Part shown: in pieces, positions 36,238 to 45,820 of the stretch
How the letters are laid out: the number at the start of each line of letters is the position of its first letter
Numbering within the stretch: the first letter of the stretch is position 1
From: Tessaracoccus antarcticus
GTDB taxonomy: Bacteria > Actinomycetota > Actinomycetes > Propionibacteriales > Propionibacteriaceae
DNA: 61,176 nt
Assembly (NCBI RefSeq): GCF_003688855.1
Contig: NZ_REFW01000007.1
Span: 1-61,176 of the forward strand
Direction of reading: 5' to 3'
Made by a program: the position numbers and the translations under genes
The notes under the pieces: generated by a model
What the model saw: the letters and a program-made list of their open reading frames with translations, nothing else
Told to the model about the DNA's origin: nothing
Databases searched by the model: none

Positions 36238-37296
36238 TTAGCTGATGGGGGCGTCGAAGAAGATCTCGCAGCCACGATCCAGCAGGGGCTGGAGAGAGGC
36301 CTTGTCAGTGACCGGGTTCTCAAACAGCCCGAGGACTTCGAGATTGGGCAGGCTCGCCAGCGGTGCGGCCTTGGCGACGTTGTTGTTGGTGAGGTCCAGG
36401 TAGAGCAGGCGGGTGAGCTTGCTCAGCGGGGCGACGTCGACGACGGCGTTGCCGGCCACATCCACAACCAGCAACGATGTGAGCGATGCCAGCGGGGTGA
36501 GGTCGGTGATGTTGTTGTCGTAGGCGGTGAACTCTTCAAGCTTCTTCAACCCCTTCAGCGGGGCCAGGCTTTTCACGTTGTTCTCATCGATCCACAGAAC
36601 CTCGAGGTTGGTGAAGTTCTCCAGCCCGGCCAGATTGCCCACACCGTAGGCGTCGCAGGCGAGTTCGGTGACCTTAGCGGCATCGGCTTTGGTGATGGCC
36701 GCGGTGGCTGCCCGGCCGAGTTCATCGTTGATGCACTCACGCAGGTTCACATCCGGCATCGTGATGGCGGCAGGTGGTGTCGGCTTGACCGGCGGCGTGG
36801 GGGTGGTGAACATGACAATGTTGTTGAACACGAACTTGGTGACCCAGCGGTAGTTCCACTTCCCGTTGTCCTGGTAGGACTCGATGAACTTGGCCTCGGC
36901 GTAGGAGCGGCAGCCGTTGTTGCCAGTGGTGGCGTTGTCGCACTCGGTGTACCACCGGCGCCCATCCGTGGCGCTCCAGTTGCCGGGGTTGCCCAGCGGG
37001 TTGGTCTTCCACAGGGAACGCGCGGAGGGCAGGTAGGTCAGGTTGTTAAACGCCCAGTCGGTCTTGGCCACGAACCGGCCGTTGATCTGGGAGATCTGGG
37101 TGGCCTTGATTTCGGTGCGGCACCGCTTGGTCTGTGAGTAGGGCTCGCAGGTGGTCTTCCACTCACGCCCGTTGACGTTGTGGATGCCCTCGGTGGTGTA
37201 AACGTTCACCTCAGCCCGGGCTGGGAGGGTTCCTCCTGCCAGGGTGGAGGCGGCCACCACCACTGCTGCCAGAACCAATGCGACTTTACGCTTCAT
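36238..37296 (-). CDS. Secreted leucine-rich-repeat (internalin-like) protein
   Basis: 352 aa. Signal peptide: MKRKVALVLAAVVVAASTLA with cleavage near ARA. Residues ~30-190 form a Trp/Tyr/Cys-rich domain with paired motifs (NGREWKTTCEPYSQ and DGRRWYTECDNATT), suggesting an internal duplication. Residues ~205-350 hold LRRs of the internalin type (LAGLENFTNLEVLWIDENNV; LAPLKGLKKLEEFTAYDNNI; LTPLASLTSLLVVDVAGNAV). No LPXTG anchor is seen, so it is released or loosely held. AAGGAG precedes ATG 37296. Probably surface interaction cargo. Confidence 0.85.
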   Translation of the reverse strand: MKRKVALVLAAVVVAASTLAGGTLPARAEVNVYTTEGIHNVNGREWKTTCEPYSQTKRCRTEIKATQISQINGRFVAKTDWAFNNLTYLPSARSLWKTNPLGNPGNWSATDGRRWYTECDNATTGNNGCRSYAEAKFIESYQDNGKWNYRWVTKFVFNNIVMFTTPTPPVKPTPPAAITMPDVNLRECINDELGRAATAAITKADAAKVTELACDAYGVGNLAGLENFTNLEVLWIDENNVKSLAPLKGLKKLEEFTAYDNNITDLTPLASLTSLLVVDVAGNAVVDVAPLSKLTRLLYLDLTNNNVAKAAPLASLPNLEVLGLFENPVTDKASLQPLLDRGCEIFFDAPIS

Positions 37297-37562
37297 GGCG
37301 CTCCTTGCGCTGAAACCCGCCGGGTGGCCACCATGGCCCCCAGTCAGGTCCGAAGACCATAGCAATCGCCTGATAAATAATGTCAATGGGGTGCACTCAA
37401 AGATCGGAGTAAATATCCGTCATCAATGGCCGCCTGGGGGTGTTCACGATCCGACACTGCCAGACTCCCAGGTAAGTCGAGAAAAGTGCGATCGTGTAGT
37501 CCGTCACGCAAGATGGCTGACAGGTGAGCGGCAGCGAAACGCTCTTCACGGTGTCGCGATTC

Positions 37563-38420
37563 TTACTGTGGTGGCTGTTGTGTAGGAATCCAGGCGAGTC
37601 GCTCTCGATGAGCAAATTCGGCAAAATCTAGGGGCGGGCGACCCAGCACGGTATTGACATCAGTGCTGAGCCCGGCCGCCTTCCCCAGGCGTGCCAGGGT
37701 GTAGATGGCGGTGGTGACCGCCACCATGGCCCAGGGCATCGCGAGTTGTTGGCGGGCGTGTCGCACGTACCGCAAAGCGCCGGGGCGTCGATACCGGATG
37801 GGGCGATCCAGTTCGGCAGAGAGGACCTCGGCGACCTGCTGGTAGGTCAAGGCGCGAGGGCCAGTCACCGTCCATGCCCGGTTGGCGTGGTCATGGGGAT
37901 TGACCAGTGCAGCCGCAGCCACCGCTCCAACATCACAGGCGTCGACAAACGCGGTTGCTCCGGCACCCGCCGGCACAAGGATCTCGTCACGGTCTCGAAT
38001 GTCACTGACGTGGGTCGTTGAAAGATTCTGGTGGAAGAACGACGCCCGAACGAAAGTGAATGCCATGCCAGAATCCTGCAGCCACTCCTCCACCGCTGCA
38101 TGTGGAACCATCTTGTTGCGCTCGGCCCCCTGGAGAGAGAGGAACACCACATGCGTCACCCCTGCCGCGCGGGCGGCCGCGACGGCTGGCAAGAGGTCAC
38201 GTTTGACGTTGCCAATGGCCGGCGGCCGTACCAAAAACAGCGAAGTGACTCCTTGAAACGCCTGGTCCCACGTGGAGGGGTCAGTGAAATCGAAGAGCAC
38301 TTCCTGCGCGACCTCCGGGGCAGGTGTTCGTACCGCCGATCGAAATGCCACACCAGCCAATCGCAGCTCGACAACTACCGCAGCCCCCACCGTGCCGTTG
38401 GCACCCGTCACCAGAATCAC
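37563..38420 (-). CDS. NmrA/SDR-type NAD(P)-binding protein
   Basis: 285 aa. The Rossmann motif VTGANGTVGAAVV sits at the N-terminus. Atypical-SDR features of the NmrA/quinone-oxidoreductase group follow (VVFLSLQGAE; FTFVRASFFHQNLS; FVDACDVGAVAAAAL). Starts at GTG 38420 with GGTGGGGG upstream. Divergent from a MarR gene, whose product probably represses it. Likely reduces a redox-active small molecule. Confidence 0.85.
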   Translation of the reverse strand: MILVTGANGTVGAAVVVELRLAGVAFRSAVRTPAPEVAQEVLFDFTDPSTWDQAFQGVTSLFLVRPPAIGNVKRDLLPAVAAARAAGVTHVVFLSLQGAERNKMVPHAAVEEWLQDSGMAFTFVRASFFHQNLSTTHVSDIRDRDEILVPAGAGATAFVDACDVGAVAAAALVNPHDHANRAWTVTGPRALTYQQVAEVLSAELDRPIRYRRPGALRYVRHARQQLAMPWAMVAVTTAIYTLARLGKAAGLSTDVNTVLGRPPLDFAEFAHRERLAWIPTQQPPQ

Positions 38421-38436
38421 AGCCACCCCCACCAGT

Positions 38437-38449
38437 TACGTGTACCGTA
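38437..38449. promoter_or_regulatory. Putative MarR operator between divergent genes
   Basis: TACG-TGTAC-CGTA lies in the 34-bp gap between the two start codons, where a MarR autoregulator would be expected to bind. Confidence 0.35.
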
Positions 38450-38454
38450 CATCT

Positions 38455-38913
38455 ATGGATGAGAATGGTCCAAGTCTTGTAGCGATTGACCGTGCCTTGA
38501 TTGATTTGCGGCGTTTCGTGGCTGCCCCACCGATGGTGGGGCAGCACGGTCATCGCGTGGAGTTATCAACCCTGCTTGTTCTCGACGGCCTTGACCCTCA
38601 GGGTGAGAGCGTTCAAGACATCGCCGAACGACTGGACGTGGCTGCCTCCACTGCCAGTCGCTTCGTCACCCGCGCCGCCGAGGCTGGCATGGTGACCCGC
38701 ACCCCTGCCTGGCACGACGCTCGACACACGCTGGTGGCGCCCACGCCCGATGGTGTGGCCTTTCCCAAGCGTGCCGCTGAGCACCGGCTGCGCCATTTGG
38801 CCGCCATCCTCACCACGTGGGACGCCGCCGACATGGACATCTTCGCCAACGCCCTCACCCGCTTTGCCACACAAGCCACCCAGCCAAAGTGTCGATTGCC
38901 GAGTGAATACTGA
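38455..38913 (+). CDS. MarR-family regulator
   Basis: 152 aa. The winged-helix core is visible (VQDIAERLDVAASTASRFVT then RAAEAGMVTRTPAWHDARHT), matching the MarR recognition helix and DxR wing. Divergent from the NmrA-type gene with 34 bp between starts, the usual arrangement for a repressor and its target. Confidence 0.88.
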   Translation: MDENGPSLVAIDRALIDLRRFVAAPPMVGQHGHRVELSTLLVLDGLDPQGESVQDIAERLDVAASTASRFVTRAAEAGMVTRTPAWHDARHTLVAPTPDGVAFPKRAAEHRLRHLAAILTTWDAADMDIFANALTRFATQATQPKCRLPSEY

Positions 38914-38940
38914 CCCCGTGGCGCCGCCTGGGTTCTAGGC

Positions 38941-39192
38941 AGAAAGGGGCTCTTCGCAAAGCAGAGTGGGGGCATGGAAGCCATCCGCGGTCAGCGCGCT
39001 TTGGGAAGTCCCATTTTGGGCGTGAGAGTCCCGGGGAGTGGTGGGGTTTGAGGGTCGGTGCCGAGGCGGGCTGACATGAAGCGGTGCTTCGTAAGGGCGC
39101 CTTCTTCCCACCATCCTGGAGGCCCGCCGAGGATTGATCAGGCGTTGTTGCGGTGGTGATGGAGGCCTAACGTCACAAGGCTTTTCGACTTT
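38941..39192 (-). mobile_element. Possible ISL3-type IS end fragment
   Basis: GGCTCTTCGCAAAGC near 38945 resembles ISL3 terminal repeats. The following ~220 bp has no frame of its own and abuts the IS256 scrap. Confidence 0.3.
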
Positions 39193-39315
39193 CAGATAGA
39201 TGCAGGGGAAGGTGATGCGCTCCAGACTGCGGGTCCGAAACGCACCCACCGATTCATCCAGGCCAGCGCAGATCCGAGAGATCTCAGACTTGCTGATCCC
39301 GGCTTCGGCTCCCAT
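39193..39315 (-). pseudogene. IS256-family (Mutator) transposase fragment
   Basis: 41 codons reading GISKSEISRICAGLDESV and FRTRSLERITFPCIYL match the segment of IS256 transposases that precedes the first catalytic Asp. Both sides are lost. Confidence 0.75.
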
Positions 39316-39450
39316 CGCCTCAACGAGATCATGAACCCGGCGAGGGGTCGATCATTCATCTTCATTGAGCGTCATCTTTCCCTCGGGCGTTCCCCGACCA
39401 GATCTCGTTCAAGGAACAAGGGATAGCCTGGCGCCGAAGAGGTATCTACC

Positions 39451-40083
39451 TCACCGCAGCAGTGATTCTTGCGGTTTGAGCACGCTGGAGACGATTGCCT
39501 CGATGGCGAACTCGGTGGCCTCGGCCAGGCGGACGTCGGTGGGATTGTGGAGCCATTGCACCTGCAGGCCGTCCATGACGGCCAGAATGGCCGCTGATGC
39601 ATGCTCGAGGGTGTCCGGTTCGGTGATGCCACTCTCGGCGCACATGACGTGAAAGGCTTTTTGGGCTTCGCCACGCAGCGTGGCGTAGCGGTCGGCGAAG
39701 TACTGGGCGGCTGGGTGGCCATCCGTGACCGACTCGCCGGAGAGCACAGCGAAGGTTTGTACGATTCCCGCGCGCTGCGCGTTGGCGAAGGCCGTCCGTA
39801 TGAGGTGTCGGAAGAACTCGCTTCCACCGGGGATGTGCTGCTCTGCCAGATCCTCCACGTCAGTCTCGTCGCGGTACGTCAGAACCTCCAGCAGGAGATG
39901 ATCTTTCGTTCCGAAGTGGTGAAGGATTCCGGCGTTCGTCATTCCTACGAGGTCGGCTATGTCACCGAGGGTGCCGTTGGTGTAGCCCTTACTGCCGAAC
40001 ACCTGGGTGGCCGCGCGGAGTATGTCCCGTCGACGTCTCAGCGTCTCAGGACGCATGCGCGGCGTGCGTTTCGTGACGCTCAT
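39451..40083 (-). CDS. TetR-family regulator (likely of the GH3/ABC operon)
   Basis: About 210 aa. The N-terminal HTH reads GYTNGTLGDIADLVGMTNAG then ILHHFGTKDHLL, the canonical TetR pattern, followed by a helical ligand domain. It lies downstream of the GH3 gene on the same strand. A TetR-type palindrome sits in front of the operon's binding-protein gene. ATG 40083 is preferred over GTG 40095 for spacing to AAGAAG. Confidence 0.88.
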   Translation of the reverse strand: MSVTKRTPRMRPETLRRRRDILRAATQVFGSKGYTNGTLGDIADLVGMTNAGILHHFGTKDHLLLEVLTYRDETDVEDLAEQHIPGGSEFFRHLIRTAFANAQRAGIVQTFAVLSGESVTDGHPAAQYFADRYATLRGEAQKAFHVMCAESGITEPDTLEHASAAILAVMDGLQVQWLHNPTDVRLAEATEFAIEAIVSSVLKPQESLLR

Positions 40084-40548
40084 GGTTGCAATCACTTCTT
40101 TTCAATAGTCGGTTGTTCTTCACTTGGGAGCGGCAGGACCAGAAGAGGTTGCCGGCCAGCTCTTCCTGCCACACGGCACCTTTCCCCCGTAACCACGTGG
40201 TCATCATTTTCTTACAGCCTTGCTGAGTGTGAAGTAACTCCATCCTAACTTGCCGCCGATCCGCCCTGCACGATGGACGATACGTTTCGCGTGGGTCTCT
40301 GGACGCGTCGTGGGGAGACGTCTGATCCGCTCTTGGTCGATCACCTTGGAACTCCTCTGGCCTTGTGCGGGCCACCACCCGTCGTCCTATACGTGATCGA
40401 ACCCAGTGGCGAGTTGCGTTAGCCAGCTTTCGGTCGATGGACCTGGTACCGCACCGCTCGGGCTATGCAGCTGTGCCGTCCAGTGATGAGCTGTGTGGAT
40501 TCCTGGCCACGACATAGCCCGTGAGGCGGTCGGGAAGAGCTGGAAGGC
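40084..40548 (+). other. Intergenic region with a 49-aa ORF
   Basis: A clean ORF at 40273-40422 (MDDTFRVGLWTRRG ... VVLYVIEPSGELR) reads protein-like but has no strong ribosome-binding site. It could be a small gene or relic. The rest is empty. Confidence 0.3.
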
Positions 40549-42786
40549 CTACTCGACGGCGAAGGGCGCTTCCAGTAGATCCGTGGGTCTGGAGGTGGGT
40601 CCGACGAGCAGGCTGAACTCGCCCGGCTCGACGATGCGGTTGCCCGCAGCGTCAACGATTGTGCACTCGGCGACGGGTACGCGCACTTCCACGTCGATCG
40701 ACTCGCCCGGCTGCACCCACGCATGCGTGAACGCTTTGAGTTCCCTGTCCGCCCAGCTGGCGCTCGTCATCTTGTCGCGAATATATGCCTGCACGGTTTC
40801 GCGGCTTGGCCGCGATCCGGTGTTCGTCAACCTCACCCGGCCCACGACCGAGTCCTCTCGTCCCGGGGCGCTGGAGTCGAGCGTCAAGTTGCTGTAGGTG
40901 ATGGTGGTGTACGACTTGCCCTCACCGAAGACCCACGCCGGATCCTGGGAGAGGTCGGCGTATCGGTCACCATGCTGACCGCGAATCTGGGCATAGTAGG
41001 TCGGCTGCTGGCCAACGTGGCGCGCAAACGAGATCGGGAGCCGGCCCACCGGTTCGATCCTGCCGAAGAGCAGCTCTGCGAGAGCCTGGCCTCCCCGCAT
41101 GCCCGGGTTGGCAGCCCAGATGATGGCAGCAGCCTTTTCTGCTGAGGCCGGCAGCACCAACGGCTTCGACGCGAGCAGCACAATCACCACGGGCTTGCCG
41201 GAGGCCACCATGGCGTCGAGCAGAGCGTTTTGTCCGCCCATGAGGTTCAACGTTGCCGTGGAGCGTCCCTCGCCCACCAGGTAGATGTTGTCGCCCACGA
41301 CAGCGACGACGACGTCGGCTTCCTCGGCGATCGTGACCGCGTCGTCGAGTTGCGACTGGTCGAGCGGTGACGACGTGATGACCGGCATGCGTGGCTGACC
41401 GTCGGGGTGGTGGGGGCCGTCGGGGTGCGGCTCGACGTTGACAATGTCGGCGCCGCGCGCGTACGTGACTGCGCCACCCAGTTCGGCGACGATTGCGCGG
41501 ATGCCCTCCAGCGGCGTTATCGACATGTCACGCGGCTGCCCGTTGGGCATGTCGGCTTGACCGGAGGCCCCCGCCCAGTCGCCAAGGAGGCAATCCACGT
41601 CATCGGCCACAGGGCCGACGACGGCGACCTTCAACGGCGCCGAGAGGGGAAGGGTTCCGTCGTTCTCCAGCAGGACAAGCGACTCACGTGCCACCTGCAG
41701 ATTCAGGTCCTGATGCGTTCCAACCACCGTGGAGATCCGTTCCTCACAGGGAAGCCGGGGGTTCTCGAAGAGCCCGAACTCGAACTTCAGCGTGAGGATG
41801 CGGGCGACAGCGCGGTCAAAGGCGTCAGGCTCGAGAAGCCCTAGCTCCAGGGCCTTCTGCGCACCCTCGAAGAACGAGGGTGTGGTCATGATCATGTCGT
41901 TGCCGGCTTTGGTGGCGGCGGCCGCCGCGTGGGCAATGTCTGGCTGTATCTGCTGCTCCCACACCATCCGGCCAACGTTGTCCCAGTCTGTGATCAATGT
42001 CCCCGTATAGCCCCACTCGCCGCGCAGCACCTCTGACAGCAGCCACTCGTTTAAGGTCACGGGCACACCGTCAGTGCTTTGGTAGCCGAGCATGAAAGTG
42101 GCGCAGCCGGCCCGCGCCACCGCCTCGAACGGGGGCAAAAACCACGAACGCATTTTGCGGTGTGAGATGTCGGCCTCTGAGGCGTCGCGTCCTCCCTGCG
42201 TCTCGCTGTACCCAGCAAAGTGTTTGGCGGTGGCCAGAATCGCCGTGGGGTCATCCAGGCCAGCGCCCTGGTAGCCCTCCACCATGGCCACGGCGAGCTC
42301 GGCAATGAGGTGCAGGTCTTCCCCGAAGGTCTCATTGACCCGCCCCCATCGAAGATCGCGGGCGACGCATAGCACCGGGCTAAACGTCCAATGTGTACCC
42401 GTGGCCGCCACCTCGATGGCAGTCGCGCGCGCGACCTGCCGCACCAGCTCCGGGTTGAAGGATGCGGCCATGCCCAGCTGTGTGGGGAAGATCGTCGCGC
42501 CGGGCCAGAACGAGTGGCCATGGATGCAGTCCTCACCCACGAGCAGCGGAATACGTAACCGGGTTTGCTGAGTGAGTTCATACGCCTGCGTAATGCGCTG
42601 CGGCGACGTGTGCAGGATTGATCCGACAGTGCGCTCCCGAACCAACGCATCGAGGTCCCCTCGCGCATCTACTTGCATCATCTGCCCAATCTTTTCGGGC
42701 ACCGTCATACGCCCAAGGAGGTCCAGAACCCTGTCGTGGACGGACAGCTCGGGGTCAAGGTAGGGAAGTGTCGGGTTGGAAGACAT
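40549..42786 (-). CDS. bglX: GH3-family beta-glucosidase (or related beta-glycosidase)
   Basis: 745 aa, full GH3 length without a signal peptide, so it acts in the cytoplasm. The N-terminal TIM-barrel has KHFAGY (188-193) and the nucleophile Asp267 in TLITDWDNVG. The alpha/beta sandwich follows (VVAVVGDNIYLVGEG; NPGMRGGQALAELLFG), and the C-terminal fibronectin-III-like domain ends the protein. Start: ATG 42786. It is the last enzyme of the ABC operon and should hydrolyse the imported beta-linked oligosaccharide. The gene symbol is by analogy only. Confidence 0.92.
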   Translation of the reverse strand: MSSNPTLPYLDPELSVHDRVLDLLGRMTVPEKIGQMMQVDARGDLDALVRERTVGSILHTSPQRITQAYELTQQTRLRIPLLVGEDCIHGHSFWPGATIFPTQLGMAASFNPELVRQVARATAIEVAATGTHWTFSPVLCVARDLRWGRVNETFGEDLHLIAELAVAMVEGYQGAGLDDPTAILATAKHFAGYSETQGGRDASEADISHRKMRSWFLPPFEAVARAGCATFMLGYQSTDGVPVTLNEWLLSEVLRGEWGYTGTLITDWDNVGRMVWEQQIQPDIAHAAAAATKAGNDMIMTTPSFFEGAQKALELGLLEPDAFDRAVARILTLKFEFGLFENPRLPCEERISTVVGTHQDLNLQVARESLVLLENDGTLPLSAPLKVAVVGPVADDVDCLLGDWAGASGQADMPNGQPRDMSITPLEGIRAIVAELGGAVTYARGADIVNVEPHPDGPHHPDGQPRMPVITSSPLDQSQLDDAVTIAEEADVVVAVVGDNIYLVGEGRSTATLNLMGGQNALLDAMVASGKPVVIVLLASKPLVLPASAEKAAAIIWAANPGMRGGQALAELLFGRIEPVGRLPISFARHVGQQPTYYAQIRGQHGDRYADLSQDPAWVFGEGKSYTTITYSNLTLDSSAPGREDSVVGRVRLTNTGSRPSRETVQAYIRDKMTSASWADRELKAFTHAWVQPGESIDVEVRVPVAECTIVDAAGNRIVEPGEFSLLVGPTSRPTDLLEAPFAVE

Positions 42787-42869
42787 GGTGAAACCTTTAC
42801 GAATCGCGCGGCGCAGTTGGCCACGAACGCCAGGGGAAGGATCTGCAGGGCAGGGATGGGAGTCAGGGA

Positions 42870-43883
42870 TCAATCACTCTTCCCGCTGGGTGTGATGCTG
42901 CGGACCTGGGTGAGGGGATCGTTGACGTCCATGCCGCGCTTCTTCAACGCTCGGGCGCGCTCCCCCGCCGAGCGCAAACGAGGGTTGATGTACTCGTCGA
43001 TTCCGAAGTTGAGTAGCGAAAGGGCCACGCCGATGGCGGCGATGCATAGGCCTGGCGGGACGTACCACCACCATTGATTCTGTCTGAACGCGCCTTGCGC
43101 CGACGCCCAGTTAAGGATGGTTCCCCAGTTGTAGTTGCTGACGGGGATGACACCGATGAAGGACAGGGTCGTCAAGCCGATCACCGCCGCAGTCATGGTA
43201 CCGACGACGCTCGCGGCGATGAGGCCCAACAGGTTGGGCAGCATCTCGACCGCAATGATTCGGTGTAGCGGCTCACCGTTGGCCTTGGCGGCGAGAACAA
43301 AATCCCTGTTCCGCAGTGACATTGTTTGTGCCCGGAGCACGCGTGCGCCCCAAGCCCAACCAGTCAGGCCGAGAACGGTGGCAATGACCCAGAGCGGGGG
43401 ATCCTCGAAGAGCGACGCAACGATGATGATCAGCGGCAGGCCGGGGATGACGAGGAACACGTTGGCCAGCGCTGACAATGACTCGCTTTTCCACCCAGTC
43501 GTGTATCCGGAGACCACGCCGACGACCACGGCGATGGTGATGGCGATCACGGTGGCGAGAATGCCGACGACCATGACACCGCGTGTTCCCCAGATGATCT
43601 GGCTGAACACGTCTTCGCCCAGATGCGTGGTGCCCAGCCAGTTGAGTGTCGATGGAGGTTGCAGCCTCGCCTTGGCGTTGATTTGGGTAGCCGGGTACGG
43701 GGCGAGCCACGGCGCAAAAATTGCTACCAGCAGGAAAAATCCTAGGATGACGAGTCCCGCAATGGATTTCTTATTGCGAAACATTGCAAAGGCGGATCCA
43801 AGCCTGCTGGATACCGAGACCGGCGGTGGGGGCGGATCGGTTGGGATGGCGGTACTTGCGTCGATAACCTGTTGTGTGCTCAT
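42870..43883 (-). CDS. Dipeptide/oligopeptide-type ABC permease (DppC/OppC)
   Basis: 337 aa. N-terminal OppC_N segment (IAGLVILGFFLLVAIFAPWL), then the permease core with the EAA-like loop RVLRAQTMSLRNRDFVLAAK. It lies 4 bp after the preceding permease. Proteins of this class also import cello- and other oligosaccharides; the GH3 gene that follows supports a sugar substrate. Confidence 0.92.
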   Translation of the reverse strand: MSTQQVIDASTAIPTDPPPPPVSVSSRLGSAFAMFRNKKSIAGLVILGFFLLVAIFAPWLAPYPATQINAKARLQPPSTLNWLGTTHLGEDVFSQIIWGTRGVMVVGILATVIAITIAVVVGVVSGYTTGWKSESLSALANVFLVIPGLPLIIIVASLFEDPPLWVIATVLGLTGWAWGARVLRAQTMSLRNRDFVLAAKANGEPLHRIIAVEMLPNLLGLIAASVVGTMTAAVIGLTTLSFIGVIPVSNYNWGTILNWASAQGAFRQNQWWWYVPPGLCIAAIGVALSLLNFGIDEYINPRLRSAGERARALKKRGMDVNDPLTQVRSITPSGKSD

Positions 43884-43886
43884 TGC

Positions 43887-44996
43887 TCAGGACTCCGTTT
43901 GGCGGGTACGTGGGTCGAGAAAGGCGTAGGCCACATCGGCGGCGATGTTGGCAACCAGGACAGACAGGGTGATGATGAGGAACACTCCTTGCATCAGGGC
44001 GTAGTCCTTCGCGTTGGTGGCGTCGAGCAGCATTTTTCCAACGCCCGGGTAGCTGAACACCATCTCCATGACGATCGTGCCGCCGACGATGAATCCCAGT
44101 GACAACGCGAAGCTCTGGATTTGCGGCAAAACGGCATTGCGCGCGGCGTAGCGCCACAACACGCGACGATTGGGCATGCCCTTGGCCTGGGCGACGGTGA
44201 TGTAGTCCTCGTCAAGCACCGTCAGCATCATGTTGCGCATACCGAGCATCCAGCCTCCCAGCGATGCAAGGACGATGGTGCTTGCAGGCAGAACGCCGTG
44301 CTCAATCACGGAGGAGATGAAGTCCCACGACCATGTGGGCGACAATCCCACTCCAAACGCCTTGCCGATAGGAAGCAACCGGAGGTTCACGGAAAACACC
44401 GTGATCGCGAGGAGCCCGAGCCAGAAGTACGGGATGGTGCTGAGGAACGTGGTCAGCGGGATGAACAGGTCCAAACGGCTGCCACGCCTCCAACCAATGA
44501 AAGCCCCACCGAGCGTGCCGACGGTGAAAGCGATGACCGTCGCGACCCCCACGAGCCCAATGGTCCAGGGAAGCGCCCCAGAAATCACCTCGATCACAGG
44601 GCGAAGACCGTGGGAGATGGAGATTCCGAGGTCGCCCCGCAGCAGGAGTGCCCAGTAGTCCATGTACTGCTGCCACAGGGTCTTGTCTGTATCGAGACCC
44701 AGCAGTGCGCGCAGCGCGTCTGCCGCTTCCTGGCTGATGTTCTGGTTCCGCGCAAGGTAGGCGCTGACGGCGTCACCTTTCATCATGCGGGGAAGGAAAA
44801 AGTTGATGGTCAGTGCCGCCCACAAGGTGAACGTGTAGAACAATGCCCTCTTACCGAGGAAGCGCCATGGAATACGAGCCCTCTTGTTGTGGATTTTCGT
44901 CGCCGTCGTCCCCATTTCCAGAGGGTCTGACGGTTCGGGGCTGACTGGGCCAACTGTGCCTACACCCGTTGGTGCGCCTGCCACATCGGAGTTCAC
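43887..44996 (-). CDS. Dipeptide/oligopeptide-type ABC permease (DppB/OppB)
   Basis: 369 aa. A cytoplasmic N-terminal extension of ~55 residues is unusual for the family. The helices follow (ALFYTFTLWAALTINFFLPR), with the EAA-like loop MRNMMLTVLDEDYITVAQAK. Starts with a GTG that overlaps the ATPase stop by 4 bp. Confidence 0.92.
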   Translation of the reverse strand: MNSDVAGAPTGVGTVGPVSPEPSDPLEMGTTATKIHNKRARIPWRFLGKRALFYTFTLWAALTINFFLPRMMKGDAVSAYLARNQNISQEAADALRALLGLDTDKTLWQQYMDYWALLLRGDLGISISHGLRPVIEVISGALPWTIGLVGVATVIAFTVGTLGGAFIGWRRGSRLDLFIPLTTFLSTIPYFWLGLLAITVFSVNLRLLPIGKAFGVGLSPTWSWDFISSVIEHGVLPASTIVLASLGGWMLGMRNMMLTVLDEDYITVAQAKGMPNRRVLWRYAARNAVLPQIQSFALSLGFIVGGTIVMEMVFSYPGVGKMLLDATNAKDYALMQGVFLIITLSVLVANIAADVAYAFLDPRTRQTES

Positions 44997-45820
44997 TGTG
45001 CACCTCCCACACTGGGTTGAAATGGGGTGAAGGTCTGAAGTTGAGCGAAGTGCTTGTCCGGGTCCGGGGATGCGTCGCGGAGGCTCTTCGTGTATGGGTC
45101 TTGGGGGTGGAGGATGACGGAGTCGGCGCTGCCGTGTTCGACAACCCTTCCTTGATTCAGCACCATGATGTCGTCGCTGAAGTGACGCGCGGTGGCGAGG
45201 TCATGGGTGATGTAGAGGACTCCCAGACCTTCTTCCTTTTGAAGATCGGCAAGCAGGTTCAGCACCCCCAACCGGATGGACACGTCCAACATGGACACCG
45301 GTTCGTCGGCGATGAGTAACGACGGACGCGATGCGAGTGCTCGGGCTATGGCAACGCGCTGTCTCTGTCCCCCGGAGAGCTCGTGCGGCCGCCGGTCGAT
45401 GGTTTCGCCTGGCACGAGTCGTACGCGCTCGAGAAGCCGTCGAACTTCACCATCCACTTCCGCTCTCGGAACCACGTTGTCGAGGAGCAGCGGGCGCTCA
45501 ATGTGGTGACGGATCGTGTGGTAAGGATTCAGCGAGGCGAACGGATCCTGGAACACCATGCGCAACTGCTGACGGTACTTCCGGAGGCCCTTGCCTCGGA
45601 TTGGTATGGGCGCACCATCGAGAAGGACTTCGCCGGAGGTGTGCGTTTCGAGCTGCGTGAGAATCTTGGCGATCGTGGACTTGCCGCTGCCGGACTGCCC
45701 AACAAGCCCGATCGTCTGGTGCGACGCGAGCGTGAAGCTCACGTTGTCCAAAGCCTTGATCTGGCCTGCGCCGCGAACATTATAAATTTTGGTGACGTGC
45801 TTGAACTCCAGCGTGGTCAT
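44993..45820 (-). CDS. ABC transporter ATPase (DppF/OppF type)
   Basis: 275 aa. Walker A GQSGSGKS, signature LSGGQRQRVAIARAL, Walker B LLIADEP, H-loop YITHD. Starts at ATG 45820, overlapping the upstream ATPase by 4 bp; a longer frame to 45904 is rejected. One of two ATPases energising the importer. Confidence 0.94.
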   Translation of the reverse strand: MTTLEFKHVTKIYNVRGAGQIKALDNVSFTLASHQTIGLVGQSGSGKSTIAKILTQLETHTSGEVLLDGAPIPIRGKGLRKYRQQLRMVFQDPFASLNPYHTIRHHIERPLLLDNVVPRAEVDGEVRRLLERVRLVPGETIDRRPHELSGGQRQRVAIARALASRPSLLIADEPVSMLDVSIRLGVLNLLADLQKEEGLGVLYITHDLATARHFSDDIMVLNQGRVVEHGSADSVILHPQDPYTKSLRDASPDPDKHFAQLQTFTPFQPSVGGAQ

